A DNA stretch of 64,000 bases from Lonicera japonica (GCA_021464415.1 CM038468.1:42272969-42336968), one strand, 5' to 3'; numbered from the stretch's first letter, positions 48,966-61,801 are shown. A program made the numbers and translations. The notes: generated from the letters alone by a model not told the origin.

Positions 48966-51490
48966 TGACTACGCTCAGAAACGCGTAATTTATATACCCA
49001 ACTGCAGGCGGTCAGCTTATAATGTATACTTGAAAGTCTGTTGTTAAATTACAGGGAAGAAAGGTAATTTTATTATTCTAGTTAAACTTTCAACAGAGAG
49101 AAAAAAGAAAAGAAAAAGAACATAAAGAAAAGGTAATACAATTTTTATGGAATAAGAAAGAATAGAATGAGAAATTGAATTCTAAACTTAAAAGAAAAAA
49201 AATAAAGCAAGAGTAAAATAGGCAGTAATTAAAGCAAGTTTTTAATAAAATGGGGAAGAGTATTAGGGGTATCTATAACTACGACACTACAGATAGTGCG
49301 ACTGATCGATTCAAGATACGACTGTGGACCTGGGTTCTTACTAACAATGAATGTGCTTAGCTTACCAATTATTAAATACTAAAGTTCACGAGCATATTAT
49401 AAGAAGTGCATAACAAGACTCATATAAGCTGCATGTAATTCTAGTTTTCATTAAAGGAACTTATGATTTTTTACAGAAAATGATTTTTACCTAGCAATGC
49501 TAGTGCGTGACAAAAACAAACTAAATATAACCAATTCTTGTTAATATCAAAAGTTTGACTCATTTCTAAGGTCTAATTATGCATATGTGTGTTATACGTC
49601 AAAACCCTTCTTAAAAAAAATCGTTGAAAGCTAAAATTGGCACTGTTTTAGTACCGGTTTCAGAATGACACCAAAACAGCGCCCGAAGCTCCTAAATTAC
49701 TTGGATAACTAAATCAGCTCAATAGGGGATAAGGACCGTCATCTATTCAGCCTTGTTAGGGTTTTAGTACAAAAATCCGTAATTTGAAAATTTTTGACTC
49801 TTTTGTCGAATAATCGAGAAATAATTTTAAAAATTCATGTTTTCAATGCTTGAAATGTTAATATATTTTTCAGATTTATTAATTGACCTATAACCCATGA
49901 GAAATCCAAGCTACAATCATAATTGAATTGAAATTACATACTAATTCGCCATGCCTTCACTACAGACACCTAACTACGAAATTACGCTAGCATGTTGACA
50001 AAAATTAAGTAAAATATGTTTTTGAAATCTAATAAAATAAGCATGCAAATTTTACTGCAATTGAAACTAAGGAACAATTAATAAAAAAAATATGGTTTAA
50101 ACAAATTTCAATAATGAAACACACTACCAGACACGACATACACCCACTGATCATGAAAATTTTGGGATTTGGAACTCCAAAACAGTATGGTTTGTAGAAA
50201 ATTTTACGATGATCGTTTTTATAGGTGGATCATCAAAAAGGGCCAAGAAACGAAGAAGTTATGATGAAAACACGAAAACACAAATTTTTAGGGTTTTACA
50301 CGGGATTCTACCAAGAATTTCAATAAAATTTTCAAATTAAACATGAATATCAATTAATAATCACATTCAAACACATAATTAAATAACACTCTAAACATTA
50401 ATGAACATTAATTGAAAGAAATTAAGAAAAAGATTTAAAGAAACTTACGGTTATAGAGAATATCAAAAGCTGCGATGCCAATTGGGTTGCACTCAAATTG
50501 AATGAGAAATATTTTACTGTATTACTTAAGTCCGTCTATTCTTCAATACAAGTTAAAAGGAATAATGAAATAACTCTCTCTCAAACTTTCTCTGATAATG
50601 TGTTAAATGAAAACTTAATGAATATGTCGACTGTGCTCTCTCAAAAACTTAAATACCATGACATTTTAAAATTCAAAATAAACTAACTAATTAATTAAAA
50701 AAATACAAAAGCTAAAAATAGCTTTTATCTTTATCAAGTTGTTGGTTTGAGAGACTAAGTCTTCCAGCTTAAATTAAAAATAACAACTAAAAAGGGAGCA
50801 TAAACTTGTTGGGCACAGGATTCGAACACTAGACTAAACATAAATAGAGAGCTGACCACTTGCCATTTAAGTTAGGAACCTCATTCAATAAATATTTGCA
50901 CCATGAATTTATGTATTCTTTCGCACTCAAACACGATCCACTGACGCACTGATCGTATTTATGCCATAACTTTATGCTCCGAACTCTGATTGATGCACGA
51001 TTTTCGCCTATGTGTAGCTAACTCAGAGCTCCACAACTTCTATTTTTGAAGTTTTCTTCAAATTCTGCACGAATAAATACCAGAATTGGTTAGAACATTA
51101 GCATTGCGCGCTGGGAATCTCTTCTTCATTCAAAAATTTATCGGTTTGATTCAAATGACTTTTCTTTGCTTGTGATTGCCCTATTAGCTTATATTAGTCT
51201 CTTCCATCCACTCCCTTCATGCTTGAGCTTGGAATTTGTTTTCGGTTCACCTCCTAAACTAAATTTAGCTCCGAATTTGACTGGTAACGACTAATTTTGG
51301 GGAAATTTATTTCTAGATTCGTTCTTGTTCATTTTTAACATGTAAAAAGGGTAAAATGCATTAGAAACAAATATACTATCCTATTTCATTATTAAAACTC
51401 AATTCTTAACAATTTAAGAAAATTAGAATTAAATTCATGCATATTAAGCTACCTAAATATGAATGAAAATGCAATATTTTGTCTTAATCA
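48966..51490. mobile_element. Solo LTR-like insertion (2525 bp) upstream of PP2-B copy C
   Basis: It starts TGACTACGCTCAG and ends TGTCTTAATCA. The 5-bp repeat TTTAA flanks both sides (48961-48965 and 51491-51495). Copies A and B are uninterrupted at this point (compare 37057 and 41567), which confirms an insertion. No gag, pol or internal LTR repeat is seen, so it is either a solo LTR or a short non-coding LTR element. Confidence 0.78.
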
Positions 51491-51495
51491 TTTAA

Positions 51496-52640
51496 TCTAT
51501 AAAATATATATACAAAAAATGGAGACAAGAAATTCAAACTAAGAAGGAGGGTGGAACGATTGTTGCTATGCACATTTTTTTCATTAATTACGATAGTTTC
51601 AAATTAGAAATCATTGTTTAAACCCATTCCACATGATAAATTTTTTAACTGTAGTTAATATTATGATTTATTTAATACAGTAGAATGTAGTTCATTTGAT
51701 TGAAAAAATAGAAAATCATATTGACAATAAGTTATATTTTTTTTGCCATCGATCGATTAAGTAAAATTAATGTTTTGTTAAAAAATATACTATAAAATTG
51801 AGACAGCGAGAGTTATTTTTACGAGAAATTGCAATGTGCTATTCTATTATAAGTTATATATATAATGGTGACGTTATTAGGTGGGTGAGGGGTTCAATGG
51901 TTGTCATTTATCTTTCTTTTCATGTAGACATTGTCATTGCCTTATTTTAATTTTACCACCGGCTTTTTTTGAAATGAAATTAGCTAGACTCTTTCAAATT
52001 GTAACAGCAATTTGAATTTTGTATTTTAAGAAAATATTAATTTATTTTAATTTAATCCACTGCTAAAAATGTTATTACAATTACATTTAGGCTTAGGCCC
52101 AAGTAATTAAACATGTTATATTTTACATAGGGCACCACGGTTTGATCCCTTCCCTGCCCCCTCCCTAAAAGAATCACCTGGATCTATCACTGCTTGTAAT
52201 AAAAATATATATATATAACTACAATTGATTGTTTTAACTTCTACAAAGCCATGAACCAATTTCCTTAATTAATTACATTAATACAATTTCATCTATTTCT
52301 ATAACAAAATATTTTGCTCAACCTCTTATATAAAGACCATCAAACATAAACCATATACATGCAAGAAAATATACACAACAGTGATAAGGAATTGGGGGAT
52401 CCAAAGCTCTAATAATAAAAATAACTATGAAGGCCGAATCATGTCAATTCTTAGCATTTTGTGATTATTTGTCTCTCTCGTTGTTTATTTATTGATCATT
52501 GATAATCAAATTCAGAGTCAAATAATCTAAGCGGATTCAAGTCATCCCCAAACAATCTGTAACAATAATGATAACAACTTTTTTATAAGCTTAATAGAGA
52601 AGTAGGATTTATTTTTGCATTGTTGTTCACATCAAAAGAT
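51496..52640. other. Promoter region of PP2-B copy C and partial fourth duplication unit
   Basis: 51520-51640 matches the upstream region of copies A and B. From 51893 the boundary sequence recurs (TCAATGGTTGTCATTTATC), followed by matches to 41940, 43430-43690 and, at 52595-52640, to 29085-29130. No fourth F-box or PP2 exon is found. Confidence 0.65.
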
Positions 52641-52774
52641 AGAATATATAATCCAATAGAACTTCGACAAATTAATATGGTTTGGAACATGGAAAAATAA
52701 ATTTATCGATAAAATATTAAAGAATTAATTTAGAAAGAATTATATGTTCAATATACATCAAAGTTACTATATAT

Positions 52775-53376
52775 CAGTGTTTTAAAAATCAGGATTTTTT
52801 TTCGATAAATTGGAAATCGAGAGTTACCCGATTTGATTTTCATGAATCGGTTGGGAAAATTGGCTGGGTCAAAAATCGGACCAAAATTGGGAATTGGACC
52901 AAAATTGGAAAAAAATCGGGAAACAGAGAAACTGTGGCAGAAGAAGTGGCGGTAGCGGAAAAAGCAGCAGCATCAGAGGGCAACTGTGGAGGGCTAGGTT
53001 TTGGGAGAGAGCTGTCTTAATTCCTTTTAAGTTTATATTTTTATTTTTGTATTCAAGCCCAATATTTTAAGTTATTTCATTTTGATCCATTTTAAGTTTT
53101 AAATTTTACAAAAGCACTCCTTAAATTTTGGGTATGCATATTTTGTTACTTGAATGTTGAAAAATTAATGTTAATTTGAAATGTATATTATATTTTATTA
53201 GTATTATGTTATTTTGAAAACTATTTATGAGTATGGGAATGTTATTATATTTATTTAATTCCCGATTTTTTAAATTGTGGGTTTGCCGAATAATCCTCGA
53301 TTTTTTCCGATTACTCCAAAAATCCCGAATCCCCACCTTGCCGATCTAAGTCCGATTTATGATTTTTAGAACATTG
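52775..53376. mobile_element. hAT-type non-autonomous element (602 bp)
   Basis: Ends are CAGTGTTTTAAAAATC and, inverted, CAATGTTCTAAAAATC. CTATATAT flanks both sides (52767-52774 and 53377-53384), an exact 8-bp target duplication. The interior has no transposase. Subterminal AATCGG-type repeats at both ends (AAAATCGGAC, ATAAATCGGAC) fit transposase-binding sites of hAT elements. Confidence 0.85.
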
Positions 53377-53384
53377 CTATATAT

Positions 53385-54297
53385 ACATATATTGTATACC
53401 AAGAGTTAATTACATAAATCAAGTCAAGACATACACAAAACAATGAATAATTCCATAGAAGATCAAGCGTTTTCAAAATTTAATTCCTTATAAATCAAAT
53501 GCCTCGAGATATGACATGCATATGCATTGAACATCGTCTGTATAAAGGGGCTTTTAGGCTTTGGTCATTTTTGATAATGCATATTTAATATTTAGCCACT
53601 TTTTAAAATAAAATTATAGTTTAGCCATCATTTTGTAACTTCCGTTAAGTAGGGTAATTTTTTGACAACTTTGCCTTCGTGGCTAAAGTCTAATATTGAT
53701 ATATAAATAGTGGTTAAAAATTAAATTTAACCACAATTTGTTATTTTCAAATATATAATTGTTGGACAGTTTGTTCCTTATTTAAAATTATCCAAATACA
53801 AAAAAGACAGCCATAATCCCATAAAACTTATATATAATCCAAAAATCAAAAGAAATCATTTGTACTTAAGATAATATACTTAATAGTTACATAACAAGAG
53901 TTCCGAAAAAAAAACCCATCACTTGGTACTTAATTACATAAGATGCAAGCCATATATAACATAAGTTTTTTTTTTTAAAAGAAGAAGGTATCACTTGAGC
54001 ATAAAGTTCAACATTTGCATCTACACTAGTTGATGCTACAATGCTGAATTGCTAGCAGTGTGATGGCGGTATTGCTTTTTCAGTTCTCTAAGTTTCTTTT
54101 CCACCCTTGGTACCAATCCATCCCCATCCTATGTCACATCCTCTAATCTCGAATCATATATTAGTGTCATTACCATCAAATCCAATCGGAAAATAAAGTT
54201 TGTGACTGCTTTATCTCTTAATATATCTATTTGACACTCAACTATTAAGTTTGGAATATTATCATGTGATACTTCGATCAATAGTACCTAATATTTT
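53385..54297. other. Gene-free AT-rich spacer
   Basis: No exon, repeat or RNA gene is recognisable. Confidence 0.5.
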
Positions 54298-55390
54298 GGG
54301 TAAAAAACACTTTAGCCCCTCAAAGTTTACCTTCTATCTCACTTTGGTCCTTGATGTTACAATTTGCTCGTTTAAAACCCTAAAGCTTCAATCGTGTGTC
54401 ACTTTGGTCCTCAATTGGACGGTTCTATTAACTTTTGGACGGAAAATTGTGATTATTTAAAAAAAAAAGTTTTGCCGAGCCATTTTCACAAGGTCATATC
54501 TCACTCGATTCACATCCAAATTATGCGATCCACATATGGTTGGAAAGCTCTTACATCATAGATTACAAATACGCTAATAATACTTAATAATAAGCACCTT
54601 AATTGCCTCGAAATCACTGCCAAAGTTGGTAAAAAATCACAATTTAAAAAAAAAAAGTTTGACCGAGCCATTTTCACAAGGCCATATCTCATTGGATTCA
54701 CATCCAAATGATGCGATCCACATATGGTTGAAAATCTCTTACAGCATAGATTAAAAATATGATAATAATACTCAATAATAAGTACCTTAATTGCCTCAAA
54801 ATCGCTGCCAAAGTTGGTAAAATATCACCATTTTTTTAAAAAAATTGACCGAGCCATTTTCACAAGGCCATATCTCTGCTGTAAGAGCTTTCGAACCATA
54901 TGTGGAATGCATCATTTGGATGTGAATCAAGTGAGATATGGCCTTGTGAAAATGGCTCGGTCAAACTTTTTTTTTTAAAATTGTGATTTTTACCAACTTT
55001 GGTAGCAATTTCGAGGCAATTAAGGTGATTATTATTGAGTATTATTGGCGTATTTTTAATCTATACTATAAGATATTTCCAACCATATGTGGATCGCATC
55101 ATTTGGATGTGAATCGAGTGAGATATGGCCTTGTGAAAATGGCCCAGTCAAACTTTTTTTTTAAATTGTGATTTTTTACCAAATTTGGCAGCGATTTTGA
55201 GGAAATTAAGATGCTTATTATTGAGTATTATTAGTGTATTTGTAATCTATACTGTAAGAGCTTTCCAACCATATGTGGATCGCATCATTTGAATGTGAAT
55301 CGAGTGAGATATGGCTTTGTGAAAGTGGCTTAGTCAAACATTTTTTTTAAATTGTGATATTTTTTACCAACTTTGGCAGCGATTTCAAGG
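54298..55390. repeat. Foldback-like array: three direct and three inverted ~186-bp units
   Basis: The core GACCGAGCCATTTTCACAAG occurs at about 54474, 54661 and 54847 in direct orientation. Its inverse ends near 54962, 55149 and 55335, with spacings of 186-187 bp in both arms. Each unit also contains TGGATCGCATCATTTGGATG or its inverse and an A/T tract. The turn lies near 54880. The left end GGGTAAAAAACACTTTAG, followed by TTTGGTCC motifs, resembles a transposon terminus; the other end would lie beyond the copia insertion at 55391. Confidence 0.8.
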
Positions 55391-56892
55391 TGTTGACCTT
55401 AAAGTCAATTAATCTTATTTTGATAATTACAATAAGTTAATATAGTGTTATTTAACTCGGTTGTTCCAATGATGATAGCCATTAGCCGATATCTTTTCCA
55501 ACCAAGTGTGACGTCAAACCGATATAGTCAAACTCTCACACAAAGCTCCAAAAATGCTTTCACTCACAAGAAATGAACTCAAATGATCTCCATGTGCTTC
55601 ACAAAGAATCAAAACCAAGAAATGATCAAGAACATCAAACAAGTAAAGATACGCACAAGAAAATCAAGCATCACGAAGACTCGAATTATCATTAAATGGA
55701 GTGAGTGCTTAGATTTTATGTAAAGATACTTTATTGATTATATAGCTCAAACATAAACTTGCATCATTGTTAGATTGATCAAAACCAAGTTTGAATCAAA
55801 ATCATTTCAAAACATTATTCTTGCAAAAACCGGTTTTGAAATAAATTCATATTAATTTTAAATGATCATATTTTAAGCTATAATAAAAATAGGTATCTTA
55901 GAAACATATATTTGAGGTTCAAAAATTATTAGAATTTTATTTGGAACTAAATTATTAAATTGGAAAAATATTTTTATTTTTTGTTTAAAATTCGCTCAAT
56001 TTTTGCCCAGTTTTGATCTAACGGTAAAATGGATGCCTTCCCGAACTCCGATCATTTTGAAATTTTTACAGTAGTTAGACAACATCTCCTGGCAATTTTG
56101 ACTAAAATTTGAGCATGATCCAACGGTCAAATTGGGAGAAATTAACAAAACAAGTTTGAATTTCTTTGTCAAAACTAGCTGTTGGAAAGTTTGAAAATGT
56201 GTACCTTGGAGCCAAAACCTCTCTTAATCATCCCCAACGGCCATATGATTTTGTAAGCTATAAATATGATGTCTTAGACATGTTTTAACATACTTGAATC
56301 ATTCTACAAACTCATTTTACATATATACAAAGTTATTCAAGTATTCAATTCATTTAATTGATCAATCTTTCATTTTTGAGCTATATACTTTGATCAATTT
56401 TGATATCTCTTAGTGTGAGCTTCATTTGTATTTTGTTATACACAAGAGAGATATTGTACATTGGTGTTAGCCACCAAAACTTATTCAAATCATATTTGTG
56501 AGAGGTGTATCTCATAGAATAGCAAGAGGGATTTCTTGTGAGAGTATTGAGGGTGTTTCAATACTTGTAAGAGTGTGTGAGAAGAATACACTTGTAGAGG
56601 TTTGATCTTCACCCGGAAGGAGATCGGTTATATTGGAAATTCTCGGGGAACTAACCGAGCGCGGAGTAGGGGAACAAGCCGAACCGTGTGGACAAAAAAT
56701 CTTCGACTTCGATCGGTTCAATCTTTCTAACTCAATCTCTTTATTATTGATTGTTTTATTATTACTTACATTCCTTGATATATATTTGTTAAGTAAATTG
56801 TTTTACTTAAACTTTTTGAAAAGATTTTTAAATTCCGCATTTAGTTTTAAAAACCCTGTTCACCCCCCCTCTAGGGTATTTTCCGACCTACA
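55391..56892 (+). repeat. 5' LTR of the copia element
   Basis: TG...CA termini, 1502 bp. It contains a likely promoter TATA box. Matches 62102-63603 except for C/T at about 56518 versus 63229. Confidence 0.93.
56258..56266 (+). promoter_or_regulatory. Probable TATA box of the copia LTR
   Basis: CTATAAATA lies about 630 bp before the LTR end; the same motif occurs in the second LTR. Transcription start would be near 56295. Confidence 0.5.
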
Positions 56893-56894
56893 AT

Positions 56895-56909
56895 TGGTAT
56901 CAGAGGTTG
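56895..56909 (+). other. Primer-binding site (initiator-tRNA type)
   Basis: TGGTATCAGAGGTTG starts two bases after the LTR and is complementary to the 3' end of plant initiator tRNA-Met, the usual primer of copia elements. Confidence 0.85.
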
Positions 56910-56948
56910 TACTCTTATTTTGATTTAACAATCTTAGAGTTTACGATC

Positions 56949-58700
56949 ATGTCTACATATCAAGGAACCGGTCTTTTCCAAGGTCTCTCCACCCATAGAC
57001 CACCTCTATTTGATGGTAAAAATTATAGCTATTGGAAAAATAGAATGAGTATATTTTTACAATCTAGTGATTTTGAACAATGGAGAGTTGTAGTTGAAGG
57101 ACCCTATGAAATTACCAAAAGAGATGATAGTGGAAAAATTGTTCCTAAGAAAATGTCCGAGTATGATGAAAATGATATTAAGAAAATTCAATATAATGCT
57201 AAAGCCTTAAATGCTTTAAATTGTGCATTAAGCATGGATGAATATAACAAAATTTCTAGTTGCAAAACGGCCAAAGAAATTTGGGATAAACTTGAGGTTA
57301 CCTACGAAGGAACCACTCAAGTTAAAGATGATAACATAAATATGCTTGTTCATGATTATGAATTATTTAAAATGGAGCCTAATGAATCTCTTGCTTCCAT
57401 GTATAGTAGATTTTCTATTATTACTAATGATTTGGATCTTCTTGGAAAAGTTTATTCTAATGAAGATAAGATAAGAAAAATTCTTAGGATTCTTCCAAAG
57501 AAGTGGCGACCGAAAGTGACGGCGATTCAAGAAGCCAAGAATCTCAAAACGCTAAGCATGGATGAACTCTTGGGTTCACTTAAAACACATGAGAAGGAAT
57601 TGGCGAGAGAAGAAGAAAGTGATTCAAAAGCCAAAAGGTCACTAGCCCTCAAAGCAACTCAACTAGATGATGATGAGGAGTTGATGATAGAAGATGAGGA
57701 TATGGCTCTTCTTTCTAGAAAATTCATAAAATTTCTAGCTAAGAAGAAGAAATTTCAAGGAAAAGGAAACAACTTTGATCCTTCATCAAGAAGGAACAAT
57801 GACCGATCTATTCAACCAAAAGTTGAAAACGAGGAAGAAAAGAAGTGTTTCCATTGCCATGAACCAGGGCATTTCAAAACAAATTGCCCGGTTAGAAGGA
57901 AAGAAAGAAGAGATAAAAGAGACAAAGCCTTCAAGCAAGTAAGACATGCACTTAAAGGCACTTGGAGTGATTCCGAAGAAGGTGAATCCAATGGCGATTC
58001 TAGCGACGAAGAAACGGCAAATCTTTGCCTTATGGCAAGAGACGATGAGGTACACTCTTCTTATGACTCATCTAGTGATGATAATGCATCTATTAATAAT
58101 GATATACATGATGAGAATGACTATGAAGAATTATATGATATGTTTGATGAATTGCATAAAAAGTTTAAAAATTTGTCTAAAATGTATGCTAGCCTCAAAA
58201 AGGAAAATTTGATTATTTCTAGCAAGTGTGAAAACTTTGAGAAAGAAAATGCATTGTTGAAAAATGAAAACAAAACTTTGAAGAAAGGAAAGGAGAAAGA
58301 AACTCCAAACACACTTGTATTAGAAAATGTCAAATTGAAAGATCAAGTGGATGACTTAACTAATAGTCTAGCCAAGTTCACCAAAGGAAAGGATAACTTG
58401 GATAAATTATTAGGAATGCAAAGGTGTGTTTTCGATAAAGCCGGTTTGGGCTATAACCAAATTGACAACCAAAAGGACTACAAAAACTTTTTTAAAACAT
58501 ACACACCTCATGATTCCACTCATCTTTGTTCATATTGTGGAAGAAATACTCATTATGTGGATCATTGTTTTTATCGAAATGAAAGTTTTCCTAAAAGGAA
58601 GCTTGCTTGGATTCCAAAAGGAACCATTATGTTTGCTAACCCAAAGGCACCCAACACATTTTGGGTACCAAAGGAGAAGTTACTTAAAGTTATGGTGTAG
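56949..58700 (+). CDS. copia Gag polyprotein region
   Basis: Gag packages element RNA. The start MSTYQGTGLF is used because it follows the leader; an in-frame ATG 42 bases upstream overlaps the PBS. The N-terminal domain (RPPLFDGKNYSYWKNRM) and a UBN2-type capsid region are followed by a CCHC zinc knuckle (CFHCHEPGHFKTNC), an acidic stretch, a lysine-rich coiled coil, and a second knuckle (CSYCGRNTHYVDHC). The frame closes with TAG at 58698-58700; the protease continues in the same frame directly after it. Confidence 0.88.
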   Translation: MSTYQGTGLFQGLSTHRPPLFDGKNYSYWKNRMSIFLQSSDFEQWRVVVEGPYEITKRDDSGKIVPKKMSEYDENDIKKIQYNAKALNALNCALSMDEYNKISSCKTAKEIWDKLEVTYEGTTQVKDDNINMLVHDYELFKMEPNESLASMYSRFSIITNDLDLLGKVYSNEDKIRKILRILPKKWRPKVTAIQEAKNLKTLSMDELLGSLKTHEKELAREEESDSKAKRSLALKATQLDDDEELMIEDEDMALLSRKFIKFLAKKKKFQGKGNNFDPSSRRNNDRSIQPKVENEEEKKCFHCHEPGHFKTNCPVRRKERRDKRDKAFKQVRHALKGTWSDSEEGESNGDSSDEETANLCLMARDDEVHSSYDSSSDDNASINNDIHDENDYEELYDMFDELHKKFKNLSKMYASLKKENLIISSKCENFEKENALLKNENKTLKKGKEKETPNTLVLENVKLKDQVDDLTNSLAKFTKGKDNLDKLLGMQRCVFDKAGLGYNQIDNQKDYKNFFKTYTPHDSTHLCSYCGRNTHYVDHCFYRNESFPKRKLAWIPKGTIMFANPKAPNTFWVPKEKLLKVMV

Positions 58701-59611
58701 GTGTGCTTGAAAGCCAAAGGTAGCAAAACCAAGTGGTTCTTGGATAGTGGTTGCTCAAAGCACATGACGGGAGACAAGAACAACTTCTTAAGTCTTATTC
58801 CCAAGAAAGGAGGAAATGTGACTTTCGGGGACAACGCCAAGGGCAAAATCATTGGTATAGGTAAGGTTGGTAATAAATCTTCTTATATTGATAATGTTTT
58901 ACTTGTTGACGGTTTAAAACATAACTTGCTAAGTATTAGTCAATTGTGTGATAAAGGTTATGAAGTTATTTTTAAATCCGAATGTTGCATTGTTAAAAAT
59001 ATTAGTGATAATTCTATCTTGTTTGTTGCTTATAGATCAAATAACGTATATACTCTTGAACTTGATGATTTATCTCAACAAGATGTTAAATGTTTATCTG
59101 TGTTAAATGATGCTTCTTGGTTATGGCATAGAAGATTAGGTCATGCTAATATGGATTTAATTAATAAATTATCTAAAAAGGAATTAGTTAAAGGATTGCC
59201 TAAAACTAAATTTGCTAAAGATAGAATTTGTGATGCATGTCAACTTGGTAAACAACACAAGTCTTCTTTTAAATCTAAGAAAGATATTACTACTACTAGA
59301 CCACTTGATATGTTACATTTAGATTTATTTGGACCTAATTCGGTTGCTAGTTTAGGTGGTAAATTATATGCCTTTGTGATTGTTGATGATTTTTCTAGAT
59401 TTACTTGGGTATTCTTTCTTGCACATAAAAGTGAAACACCTCATGTATTTGCTAAATTTTGTAGAAAAGTTCAAAATGAAAAGGTGTTTCTATTATACAT
59501 GTTAGAAGTGATAGAGGTAGAGAATTTGATAATATTGATATTGAAAATTTTTGTGATGAGCATGGTATTGATCATAACTTTTCGGCACCTAGAACTCCTC
59601 AACAAAATGGT
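58701..59611 (+). pseudogene. copia protease and integrase N-terminal half, before a frameshift
   Basis: The region continues in frame from gag after the TAG. It contains the aspartic protease motif WFLDSGCSKHMTG, the integrase zinc-binding part (HRRLGHANMD, CDACQLGKQHKSSF) and the start of the catalytic core (LHLDLFGP, FVIVDDFSRFTW). A one-base loss near 59478-59482, in a run of A, moves the rest of the integrase ([11 protein letters not shown]) into another frame. As written this copy cannot make integrase without frameshifting. Confidence 0.88.
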
Positions 59612-61801
59612 GTGGTTGAAAGGAAAAATAGATCTCTTCAAGAGATGTCTAGAACCATGTTGCATGAACATTCTTTACCGGAATATTTCTGGGCGGAAGC
59701 CGTTAACACCGCATGCTATGTAACTAATCGCGTTATTATTCGTAAAAAGTTAGATAAGACACCTTATGAATTATGGAATGACAAGAAACCAAATATTGCA
59801 TATTTTAAAGTTTTTGGTTGCAAATGTTTTATTTTAAATGATCGTGATCACTTGAGAAAATTTGATGCTAAATCCGATGAAGGAATTTTTCTTGGGTATG
59901 CCACTAATAGTAAAGCATATAGAGTTTATAACAAGAAAAGTTTAATAGTACAAGAATCTATGCATGTTGTATTTGATGAGACAAATCCTTTCTCACCCAT
60001 AGTACGTTCCGATGACGATGTTGAAATTATCCAAAAGGTTTCGGATATTCAAATTTATGATACATCTAAGGAAGAAACTTCGAGTGCTCAAGCTCCTCCT
60101 AAGGAGTTAGAAAATACAACCGAGCAAAACTCGAATGATTTGCCTAGGAGTTGGAAATTTGTGTCCAACCACCCTATTGATCAAATTCTTGGAGATCCAT
60201 CTAGTAAGGTTATGACTAGATCATCCTTAAGAAATGTTTGCAATAATGTGGCATTTGTTTCTCAATATGAGCCTAAAAACATAAATGAAGCCGAACAAGA
60301 TGAATCTTGGATGATGGCTATGCAAGAAGAGCTCAATCAATTTGAGAGAAATAAAGTGTGGACACTTGTTCCCAAACCAAATGATCATACTATTATAGGC
60401 ACTAAATGGGTATTTCGAAATAAAAAGGATGAAAATGGTGTTATTGTTAGAAATAAAGCTAGACTTGTTGCCCAAGGATATAATCAAGAGGAGGGCATTG
60501 ATTATGAAGAAACATACGCACCCGTAGCTCGTTTAGAAGCAATTCGCATGCTACTTGCTTATTCATGTTTTAAAAATTTTAAATTATATCAAATGGATGT
60601 GAAAAGTGCTTTCTTGAATGGTTTTATTGAAGAGGAAGTTTATGTGAAACAACCTCCCGGTTTTGAAAATCATATTTATCCGGATTATGTATTTAAATTA
60701 TCTAAAGCATTGTATGGTTTAAAACAAGCACCTAGAGCATGGTATGATAGATTAAGTTCATTTTTAATTAACAATGGTTTTGTTAGAGGCAAAATTGATA
60801 CTACCTTATTTATCAAAAATCATAATAATGACATGCTACTTGTACAAATCTATGTTGATGATATTATATTTGGTTCTACGAACGACAATCTTTGCAAAGA
60901 ATTTTCTACTTGTATGCAAAAGGAATTTGAAATGAGCATGATGGGAGAAATGAACTACTTCCTTGGATTACAAGTGAAACAATGCAAAGAAGGCATCTTC
61001 ATTAATCAAGAGAAGTATGTGAAGGAGCTTTTAAAGAAATTCGACATGGAAGGAGCCAAATCCATGAGCACTCCTATGAGTTCAACATTGAAACTTGACA
61101 AAGACGAGAAAGGTAAAAGTGTGGACATCAAGAAATATCGAGGTATGATTGGTAGTTTATTATATTTGACGGCGTCTAGACCGGACATTATGTTTAGTGT
61201 ATGTCTTTGTGCACGATTCCAAGCGGATCCTAAAGAATCACATTTGCTTGCCGTAAAACGAATATTCCGTTATCTTTCCGGTACTAGTTCTTTGGGTTTA
61301 TGGTATCCAAGAGAGAACATATTTGACCTAATAAGTTATTCCGATGCGGATTTTGCGGGTTGTAAAATCGATAGGAAAAGCACTAGTGGGACATGTCACT
61401 TTCTAGGACACGCACTAGTATCTTGGTCAAGTAAGAAACAAAATTCGGTGGCCCTTTCAACGGCCGAAGCCGAATACGTGGCGGCCGGAAGTTGTTGTGC
61501 ACAAACTTTATATATTAAACAACAACTAGAAGACTTTGGAATTAGTCTTAGCCACATTCCCATTAAATGTGACAACACAAGTGCCATAAGTTTGACCAAG
61601 AACCCTATACAACACTCACGTACTAAGCACATTGAGATAAGATATCATTTTATTCGTGATCATGTGCAAAAAGGTGATGTTGATATTAAATTCGTTGGCA
61701 CCGAATCGCAATTTGCGGATATATTCACTAAACCACTTTCGGATGATCGTTTTTGCACTATTCGACGTGAACTCGGTATGACTAGAGCTTGTGATATCTA
61801 G
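59612..61801 (+). CDS. copia integrase C-terminus, reverse transcriptase and RNase H
   Basis: The open frame runs 729 codons from the integrase end ([11 protein letters not shown]) through the GKKP-type linker, reverse transcriptase ([22 protein letters not shown]) and RNase H ([29 protein letters not shown]), ending FADIFTKPL and a TAG or TGA-type close at 61801. The first ATG is arbitrary, as this is an internal part of a polyprotein. No stop is seen within it. Confidence 0.9.
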   Translation: MVERKNRSLQEMSRTMLHEHSLPEYFWAEAVNTACYVTNRVIIRKKLDKTPYELWNDKKPNIAYFKVFGCKCFILNDRDHLRKFDAKSDEGIFLGYATNSKAYRVYNKKSLIVQESMHVVFDETNPFSPIVRSDDDVEIIQKVSDIQIYDTSKEETSSAQAPPKELENTTEQNSNDLPRSWKFVSNHPIDQILGDPSSKVMTRSSLRNVCNNVAFVSQYEPKNINEAEQDESWMMAMQEELNQFERNKVWTLVPKPNDHTIIGTKWVFRNKKDENGVIVRNKARLVAQGYNQEEGIDYEETYAPVARLEAIRMLLAYSCFKNFKLYQMDVKSAFLNGFIEEEVYVKQPPGFENHIYPDYVFKLSKALYGLKQAPRAWYDRLSSFLINNGFVRGKIDTTLFIKNHNNDMLLVQIYVDDIIFGSTNDNLCKEFSTCMQKEFEMSMMGEMNYFLGLQVKQCKEGIFINQEKYVKELLKKFDMEGAKSMSTPMSSTLKLDKDEKGKSVDIKKYRGMIGSLLYLTASRPDIMFSVCLCARFQADPKESHLLAVKRIFRYLSGTSSLGLWYPRENIFDLISYSDADFAGCKIDRKSTSGTCHFLGHALVSWSSKKQNSVALSTAEAEYVAAGSCCAQTLYIKQQLEDFGISLSHIPIKCDNTSAISLTKNPIQHSRTKHIEIRYHFIRDHVQKGDVDIKFVGTESQFADIFTKPLSDDRFCTIRRELGMTRACDI

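Noticed and set aside
50498..50686. Small plus-strand frame in the 48966 solo LTR
   Set aside because: AT-rich with no recognisable motif.
51893..52640. A fourth F-box/PP2-B gene
   Set aside because: Only the duplicated spacer is present; no F-box, linker or PP2 exon could be found before the hAT element.
52775..53376. Host gene suggested by the GC-richer GAAGAAGTGGCGGTAGCG stretch near 52940
   Set aside because: It lies inside a hAT-type element with exact 8-bp target duplications, and the frame does not extend.
54468..55340. CRISPR-like array
   Set aside because: The units are 186 bp, inverted in half the array and without unique spacers; this is a plant nuclear inverted repeat.
56512..56721. 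Minus-strand frame within the LTR, repeated at 63223
   Set aside because: It is repeated only because the LTR is repeated.
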